DNA of 64,000 bases from Enterobacter cloacae complex sp. R_G8 (GTDB taxonomy: Bacteria; Pseudomonadota; Gammaproteobacteria; Enterobacterales; Enterobacteriaceae): positions 1,550,001 to 1,614,000 of the forward strand of contig NZ_CP102246.1 of NCBI RefSeq assembly GCF_024599795.1, written 5' to 3'. Position numbers and translations under genes: made by a program. The notes below the pieces were generated by a model. The model worked only from the letters and a program-made list of their open reading frames with translations. It was not told the DNA's origin and searched no databases. This document shows positions 59,382 through 64,000 of this stretch, one piece after another. How positions within the stretch are numbered: the stretch's first letter is position 1; each line of letters opens with the position of its first letter.

Positions 59382-60134
59382 ATGAAACTTCGGCTGTCGG
59401 CGCTTGCGCTGGGCGCGACGATGCTTGTGGGCTGCGCCAGCTCCGGGGAGCAAACGGGACGCTCCGATCCTCTCGAAGGATTTAACCGCTCAATGTATAG
59501 CTTCAACTATAACGTGCTGGACCCCTATGTGGTTCGCCCGGTGGCGGTTGCATGGCGTGATTATGTTCCCCAGCCTGCGCGTAACGGGTTGAGCAATTTC
59601 ACCAGTAACCTTGAAGAGCCAGCGGTGATGGTCAACTACTTCCTGCAAGGCGATCCGTATCAGGGGATGGTGCACTTTACTCGCTTCTTCCTGAACTCCC
59701 TGCTGGGGATGGGGGGCTTTATCGATGTCGCCGGCATGGCGAACCCGAAACTGCAGCGTGAACAGCCGCACCGCTTCGGGAGTACGCTGGGTCATTATGG
59801 CGTCGGTTACGGCCCTTACGTTCATCTGCCGTTCTATGGCAGCTTTACCGTGCGTGATGATGGCGGTGATATGGTGGATACGCTGTATCCGGTTCTTTCG
59901 TGGCTGACCTGGCCGCTGTCGATTGGTAAATGGACGGTAGAAGGGATTGAAACACGTGCGCAACTGCTCGATTCAGACGGTCTGCTGCGTCAGTCTTCCG
60001 ATCCATACATCATGGTGCGTGAAGCCTACTTCCAGAATCATGACTTTATTGCCAATGGTGGCAAGCTGAAGCCGGAAGAGAATCCAAACGCGAAGGCAAT
60101 CGAGAACGAATTAAAAGATATCGATTCGGAATAA
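59382..60134 (+). CDS. mlaA: MlaA (VacJ), outer-membrane lipid-asymmetry lipoprotein
   Basis: Removes phospholipids from the outer leaflet and hands them to MlaC. 250 residues (E. coli 251). Lipobox LVGC at 15-18, Ala at +2 (outer-membrane sorting). Family core DPLEGFNRSMYSFNYNVLD, then NSLLGMGGFIDVAGMANP and GSTLGHYGVGYGPYVHLPF. ATG 59382 has GGGAGAATTTT upstream; longer frames lack this. Terminator follows. Confidence 0.95.
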   Translation: MKLRLSALALGATMLVGCASSGEQTGRSDPLEGFNRSMYSFNYNVLDPYVVRPVAVAWRDYVPQPARNGLSNFTSNLEEPAVMVNYFLQGDPYQGMVHFTRFFLNSLLGMGGFIDVAGMANPKLQREQPHRFGSTLGHYGVGYGPYVHLPFYGSFTVRDDGGDMVDTLYPVLSWLTWPLSIGKWTVEGIETRAQLLDSDGLLRQSSDPYIMVREAYFQNHDFIANGGKLKPEENPNAKAIENELKDIDSE

Positions 60135-60136
60135 AT

Positions 60137-60165
60137 AAAAAAGGTGAGCGATGCTCACCTTTTTT
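60137..60165. terminator. Bidirectional terminator mlaA/fadL
   Basis: AAAAAAGGTGAGC, loop GAT, GCTCACCTTTTTT between convergent genes. Confidence 0.93.
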
Positions 60166-60179
60166 GATCCCTGCGCGGA

Positions 60180-61502
60180 TTAGAACGCGTAGTTGAAGTT
60201 CAGGCCATACAGCCAGGCTTTACCTTCGGAAGAGAACTCATACGGACCTTCCTTGAAGCTGACTTTTTGACCGTGCATGTACGAAACACCCGCATCGACG
60301 GAGGCATCTTTGTTGAATGCATAGGTCGCACCGGCGCTCAGCCAGAAGCGGTCCTGATCCGGAATAGAGATAGAACGTTTGTCTGCCGGAACCGGGCTAT
60401 CATCGAAGGCAATACCGGTACGGAACGTCCAGTTGTCATCCATGTAGTAAGTGGTACCCAGTGCGATGCGGTAGGCATCACGGAAGCTTTCATCTTTATA
60501 GAACAGCGTGTCGCCTTTGCTGTTGGTCGCTTTCAGCTCCTGGAACTGGCTCCAGCTGGTGTAGGTCAGGCTATAGTGAATCGCCCACTGTGGTGCCACG
60601 CGGTTATAACCGGACAATTCCCACATTTCCGGTAAGTGCAGGCTCAGAGAACCGCCAGTGGTACGGCCATCGGTGCCCATTGGCAGGCCGAAGGTGCCGA
60701 GGATCTGGTTATAAGCAGAAGGCAGGCTGCTCTTGTAGTCGCCGTCAAAGTCGATTTTCACTTCGGAACGGTAGGTGAAACCGTAACGGTTGTTTTTATC
60801 GAGTTCATAAAGGATACCGGCGTTCCAGCCAAAGCCCCACTCGTCACCCTTCAGATACGCGATCTGGGTATCTGCCGGGATCCCTGCAACCTGTTGTGCC
60901 AGAGGCGGCGGCAGTGCGCCGGAGCCCGCAACGATTTTGCCGAGATCGCCCGCGTAACGTTCGATTTTCGCTTTAGCGTAAACCGCATCAAAGCCAACGC
61001 CGAAGCTCCAGTTACTGTTCAGACGGTAAGCACCGCTCAGGTTCAGGTTCAGGGTCTCAAGGTCGGTCTTACCGCCGTAGGCTCCTGCTGCGTAGTCGTT
61101 ATTAAACTCGGTCGCTAAACCATAGTTAGAGGTTACGGATGCACCCCAGCCAAACTGGTCGTTGATTGGCGCGACGAAGTGCAGGTTTGGCACCCAGGCC
61201 GTTGGCGCGATGTTATCGGAATTCAGGCTGGCTCCGCTCGGGGAACGGCCCGTAATATCCACACCCGGATCAACAAAGATAGCGCCCGCTGAGAACGTTG
61301 GGCGATCAAACATCATGATCAGCGCAGGGTTACGACTGGCATTACCTGCATCATCAGCAATTGCACCTTCCCCGGAATACGCACGGCCAAGGCCAGAGGA
61401 AGAAAATTCGTTTAACTGGAAGCCCGCTGACCAGGCGGACGTAGAGACGATTGCCACTGCGACTGCCAGCGCAGTCTTGTTGAACAGGGTTTTCTGGCTC
61501 AT
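60180..61502 (-). CDS. fadL: Long-chain fatty acid outer-membrane channel FadL
   Basis: 14-stranded barrel importing long-chain fatty acids. 440 residues. Signal peptide about 1-25 (cleaved at WSA-GF), mature start [20 protein letters not shown] (hatch), [16 protein letters not shown], and terminal aromatic YGLNFNYAF. The loop around residues 195-215 ([19 protein letters not shown]) differs from E. coli in sequence and length. I chose ATG 61502 with GAGG eight bases upstream; ATG 61508 is too close to it. Confidence 0.96.
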   Translation of the reverse strand: MSQKTLFNKTALAVAVAIVSTSAWSAGFQLNEFSSSGLGRAYSGEGAIADDAGNASRNPALIMMFDRPTFSAGAIFVDPGVDITGRSPSGASLNSDNIAPTAWVPNLHFVAPINDQFGWGASVTSNYGLATEFNNDYAAGAYGGKTDLETLNLNLSGAYRLNSNWSFGVGFDAVYAKAKIERYAGDLGKIVAGSGALPPPLAQQVAGIPADTQIAYLKGDEWGFGWNAGILYELDKNNRYGFTYRSEVKIDFDGDYKSSLPSAYNQILGTFGLPMGTDGRTTGGSLSLHLPEMWELSGYNRVAPQWAIHYSLTYTSWSQFQELKATNSKGDTLFYKDESFRDAYRIALGTTYYMDDNWTFRTGIAFDDSPVPADKRSISIPDQDRFWLSAGATYAFNKDASVDAGVSYMHGQKVSFKEGPYEFSSEGKAWLYGLNFNYAF

Positions 61503-61585
61503 GACCATAACCTCATTGAGTTATTTTTATTCAATAATTGTTACATACCGTAACAGGAGCGCGAAGTGTAGGGTCTGAGGTATGA

Positions 61586-61604
61586 CATACAAATCAGACC
61601 AGTG
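61586..61604 (-). promoter_or_regulatory. FadR operator 2 of fadL
   Basis: On the minus strand CACTGGTCTGATTTGTATG, similar to the weaker FadR site at E. coli fadL. Confidence 0.65.
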
Positions 61605-61609
61605 GCCAG

Positions 61610-61628
61610 AGTATAGGTCTGACCAGCT
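61610..61628 (-). promoter_or_regulatory. FadR operator 1 of fadL
   Basis: On the minus strand AGCTGGTCAGACCTATACT; the TGGTCnGACC core is complete. FadR without acyl-CoA would repress fadL. The remainder of the 372-base fadL/yfcZ gap has no gene. Confidence 0.8.
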
Positions 61629-61874
61629 AGAATGTTGCAAGTTTGTTTATTAATATTTTCAAACATGTTTCTTGAAACGAGATCTGGTTGGCAAAAATGT
61701 GACCATCCCGACTCACCCAAAAGGGTGAATTTTGTTTTAGATCATTTTTTAGTGTGATATTGGTCACTTATCCCGTTTTGCGCCATTAACGGCTGGAGAG
61801 CGTCTGCATCGGGGCGTAAAATATCAGCATCGTGTTTGTCTCGCGTCCTGCGCGAATACAGAGGAAATTGAGAT

Positions 61875-62159
61875 ATGAGTAAATGCAGTGCTGATGAAAC
61901 CCCGGTTTGCTGCTGTATGGATGTTGGTACCATCATGGACAACTCCGATTGCACCGCCTCTTACAGCCGCGTGTTCACCAACCGTGCCGAAGCGGAAGAG
62001 ACCCTGGCGGCGCTGAGCAAGCGCGCGCGCGACGTAGAATCCGATCCGTGTGAAATCAAGTCCACCTTCACGGAAGTGGACGGCGGCGTGCAGCTGGATA
62101 TCGACTTTGTCTTCGCCTGCGAAGCAGAAACGCTGATTTTCCAGTTAGGCCTGCGTTAA
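61875..62159 (+). CDS. yfcZ: YfcZ, DUF406 (YfcZ/YiiS family) protein
   Basis: 94 residues, as in E. coli. Cys-rich N-terminus (DETPVCCCMDVGTIMD) followed by YSRVFTNRAEAEETLAALSK and a C-terminal beta part. Structure known for relatives, role unknown. Start ATG 61875 after GAGGAAATTGAGAT. Confidence 0.9.
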   Translation: MSKCSADETPVCCCMDVGTIMDNSDCTASYSRVFTNRAEAEETLAALSKRARDVESDPCEIKSTFTEVDGGVQLDIDFVFACEAETLIFQLGLR

Positions 62160-62175
62160 TTCCTGCGGTCTGGAG

Positions 62176-62206
62176 CCCTCACCCCAGCCTTATCCACGGG
62201 TGAGGG
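62176..62206. repeat. Variant stem-loop repeat after yfcZ
   Basis: CCCTCACCC and GGGTGAGGG separated by 13 bases. It shares the CCCTCACCC arm with the elements at 13560 and 18086, in the opposite orientation. Confidence 0.6.
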
Positions 62207-62216
62207 TATAAACACT

Positions 62217-62252
62217 CAAAACGGTAACCTCTGGGTTACCGTTTTGTTTTTG
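62217..62252 (+). terminator. Terminator after yfcZ
   Basis: CAAAACGGTAACC, loop TCTG, GGTTACCGTTTTGTTTTT: a 13-bp stem with T-run. Confidence 0.93.
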
Positions 62253-62344
62253 CCTCGGGGCATTTTCTTTTTCTTCTCTGTGTTTTAGTTCGCATTTTTT
62301 CGTTTCCCCAATTGGCTGAATGTAAAAAAATGGTTAAGACTATT

Positions 62345-62361
62345 TATCAGGTCAGACCACT
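62345..62361 (+). promoter_or_regulatory. FadR operator of fadIJ
   Basis: TATCAGGTCAGACCACT contains the FadR core GGTCnGACC, 34 bases before the fadI start. The E. coli fadIJ operator is alike. Confidence 0.75.
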
Positions 62362-62394
62362 TTATGTTTGCAAAAATTTTTACAGGGGAATGTT

Positions 62395-63705
62395 ATGAGT
62401 CAGGCATTACCGCTTATCACCCGACAAGGTGACCGCATTGCCATTGTCAGTGGATTGCGTACGCCGTTTGCGCGTCAGGCGACAGCGTTTCACGGCATAC
62501 CGGCTGTCGATCTGGGGAAAATGGTGGTGGGGGAGATGCTGGCTCGCAGCGAAATACCGCCTGACGTCATTGAGCAGCTGGTTTTTGGCCAGGTTGTTCA
62601 GATGCCTGAAGCCCCCAACATTGCACGAGAAATTGTCCTTGGCACCGGGATGAACGTGCATACGGATGCCTACAGCGTTAGCCGTGCGTGTGCAACCAGC
62701 TTTCAGGCGGTGGCAAACGTGGCCGAAAGCCTGATGGCGGGCACTATCCGCGCCGGGATCGCCGGCGGGGCAGACTCCTCCTCCGTACTGCCGATAGGGG
62801 TCAGTAAAAAGCTGGCCCGCATTCTGGTGGATGCAAATAAAGCACGCACCGCCGGGCAAAAACTCAAACTCTTCTCGCGTTTACGCCTTCGTGACCTGAT
62901 GCCTGTTCCACCCGCCGTGGCTGAATACTCCACCGGCCTGCGCATGGGCGACACCGCCGAGCAGATGGCCAAAACCTACGGCATTACCCGGGAGCAGCAG
63001 GATGCGCTGGCACACCGTTCCCATCAGCTGGCGGCGAAAGCCTGGTCGGAAGGCAAACTGGCCGATGAGGTGATGACCGCGTATATCCCGCCTTTTCGCG
63101 AACCGCTGGCGGAAGATAACAACATCCGCGGAACCTCGACGCTGGCGGATTACGCCAGACTGCGTCCGGCATTTGACCGTAAACACGGTACCGTTACGGC
63201 CGCCAACAGTACTCCGCTGACGGATGGTGCTGCCGCGGTGATCCTGATGACGGAATCGCGTGCCAGAGAGCTGGGTCTTACCCCGCTCGGTTATCTGCGC
63301 AGCTACGCGTTCACGGCGATTGATGTCTGGCAGGACATGCTGTTAGGCCCGGCCTGGTCCACGCCGCTGGCGCTGGAGCGTGCGGGGTTGACTCTCGCTG
63401 ATTTAACGCTGATTGATATGCACGAGGCCTTTGCCGCGCAGACTCTGGCTAACGTTCAACTGCTGGCCAGTGAACGTTTCGCGCGTGATGTGCTTGGCCG
63501 CGCCCATGCCACCGGAGAAGTGGATCAGAGTAAATTTAACGTACTGGGCGGCTCTATCGCCTACGGTCATCCGTTTGCGGCGACGGGCGCGAGGATGATC
63601 ACCCAAACATTATATGAGTTACGTCGCCGTGGCGGCGGCTTTGGCCTCGTCACCGCCTGTGCCGCAGGCGGTCTGGGGGCAGCAATGGTTCTGGAGGCTG
63701 AATAA
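62395..63705 (+). CDS. fadI: FadI, 3-ketoacyl-CoA thiolase
   Basis: Beta-subunit of the anaerobic-type fatty acid oxidation complex; cleaves 3-ketoacyl-CoA. 436 residues, as in E. coli. Nucleophilic Cys in [11 protein letters not shown], catalytic His in [13 protein letters not shown], second Cys in [15 protein letters not shown] 62395 with CAGGGGAATGTT upstream; a longer frame adds nine residues. The stop overlaps the fadJ start as TAATG. Confidence 0.96.
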   Translation: MSQALPLITRQGDRIAIVSGLRTPFARQATAFHGIPAVDLGKMVVGEMLARSEIPPDVIEQLVFGQVVQMPEAPNIAREIVLGTGMNVHTDAYSVSRACATSFQAVANVAESLMAGTIRAGIAGGADSSSVLPIGVSKKLARILVDANKARTAGQKLKLFSRLRLRDLMPVPPAVAEYSTGLRMGDTAEQMAKTYGITREQQDALAHRSHQLAAKAWSEGKLADEVMTAYIPPFREPLAEDNNIRGTSTLADYARLRPAFDRKHGTVTAANSTPLTDGAAAVILMTESRARELGLTPLGYLRSYAFTAIDVWQDMLLGPAWSTPLALERAGLTLADLTLIDMHEAFAAQTLANVQLLASERFARDVLGRAHATGEVDQSKFNVLGGSIAYGHPFAATGARMITQTLYELRRRGGGFGLVTACAAGGLGAAMVLEAE

Positions 63706-64000
63706 TGGCAATGGCATCTGCATTTAATTTGACGGTTCGCCTCGATAACGTGGCTGTGATTACCATTGACGTGCCCGATGAAAAGATGAATACCCTGAAG
63801 GCGGAATTTGGCGTTCAGGTGCGCGAGATGTTAAAGCAGATCCGCGAAAACAAAGCGATTCGCGGACTGGTATTTATCTCGGCGAAGCCAGACAACTTTA
63901 TAGCCGGGGCCGATATTAATATGATCGCCCGGGCGCAAAGTGCGCAGGAAGCTGAAGATCTGGCGCGCCAGGGGCAGCAGGTGATGGCGGAGATCCACGC
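63705..64000 (+). CDS. fadJ: FadJ, multifunctional fatty-acid oxidation alpha subunit (partial)
   Basis: The first 98 codons of the enoyl-CoA hydratase part: [20 protein letters not shown] and the oxyanion-hole segment [18 protein letters not shown], as in crotonases. The E. coli protein is 714 residues; the remainder is outside the window. Translationally coupled to fadI by the 1-base overlap. Confidence 0.93.
   Translation, partial: MAMASAFNLTVRLDNVAVITIDVPDEKMNTLKAEFGVQVREMLKQIRENKAIRGLVFISAKPDNFIAGADINMIARAQSAQEAEDLARQGQQVMAEIH

Overview
The window is ordinary enterobacterial chromosome, most likely from the genus Enterobacter. Gene order follows the E. coli acrD-to-fadJ stretch almost gene for gene, read in the opposite sense to the K-12 map. 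The indolepyruvate decarboxylase gene (46720-48378) encodes a 552-residue protein that closely resembles, but is not identical to, the IpdC I remember from Enterobacter cloacae. The eut, murQP-ucpA and fry clusters that E. coli carries in this stretch are all absent. No insertion sequence, CRISPR array or prophage gene was found. acrD is cut by the left edge and fadJ by the right edge.

Layout. 1-8024: acrD, narQ, aegA, nudK, ypfG. 8068-13552: talA-tktB operon and maeB. 13596-18075: amiA-hemF, then ypeA-yfeZ, yfeY and yfeX. 18248-23083: cysPUWAM sulfate/thiosulfate uptake and cysteine synthase B, followed by pdxK. 23970-28763: ptsHI-crr, cysK and cysZ. 28994-34314: zipA, ligA, ypeB, yfeH and yfeR. 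34311-36600 is the most irregular part: a flxA-like gene behind a flagellar-type promoter, an orphan Pho box, a truncated AEC transporter, a small SpoT/Mesh1-like HD hydrolase, and a duplicated tRNA-Lys 3' end. Then come the valUXY-lysV type tRNA operon, gltX, yfeDC, two tRNA-Ala genes, pdeA, nupC, mntH and ypeC. 45537-54884: an aldo-keto reductase divergent from ipdC, yfeO, glk, the ypdAB two-component system and alaC. 54937-59066: ypdK, lpxP, a DosC-like heme diguanylate cyclase abutting argW, and yfdC. 59382-64000: mlaA, fadL, yfcZ and fadIJ.

Working together. The cys genes plus cysK and cysZ form a sulfur assimilation block. ptsHI-crr and glk both have Cra-type operators, linking the two entry routes for glucose. 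fadL and fadIJ have FadR-type operators. mntH has MntR and Fur boxes. ipdC has a TyrR box. 

No whole undescribed system was found. The best leads are the variable segment between yfeR and the tRNA-Lys gene, and the dosC/argW junction, where the tRNA-Arg gene lacks its encoded CCA. Operator and promoter calls are by-eye motif matches. Family names rest on recalled protein sequences, not on database searches.
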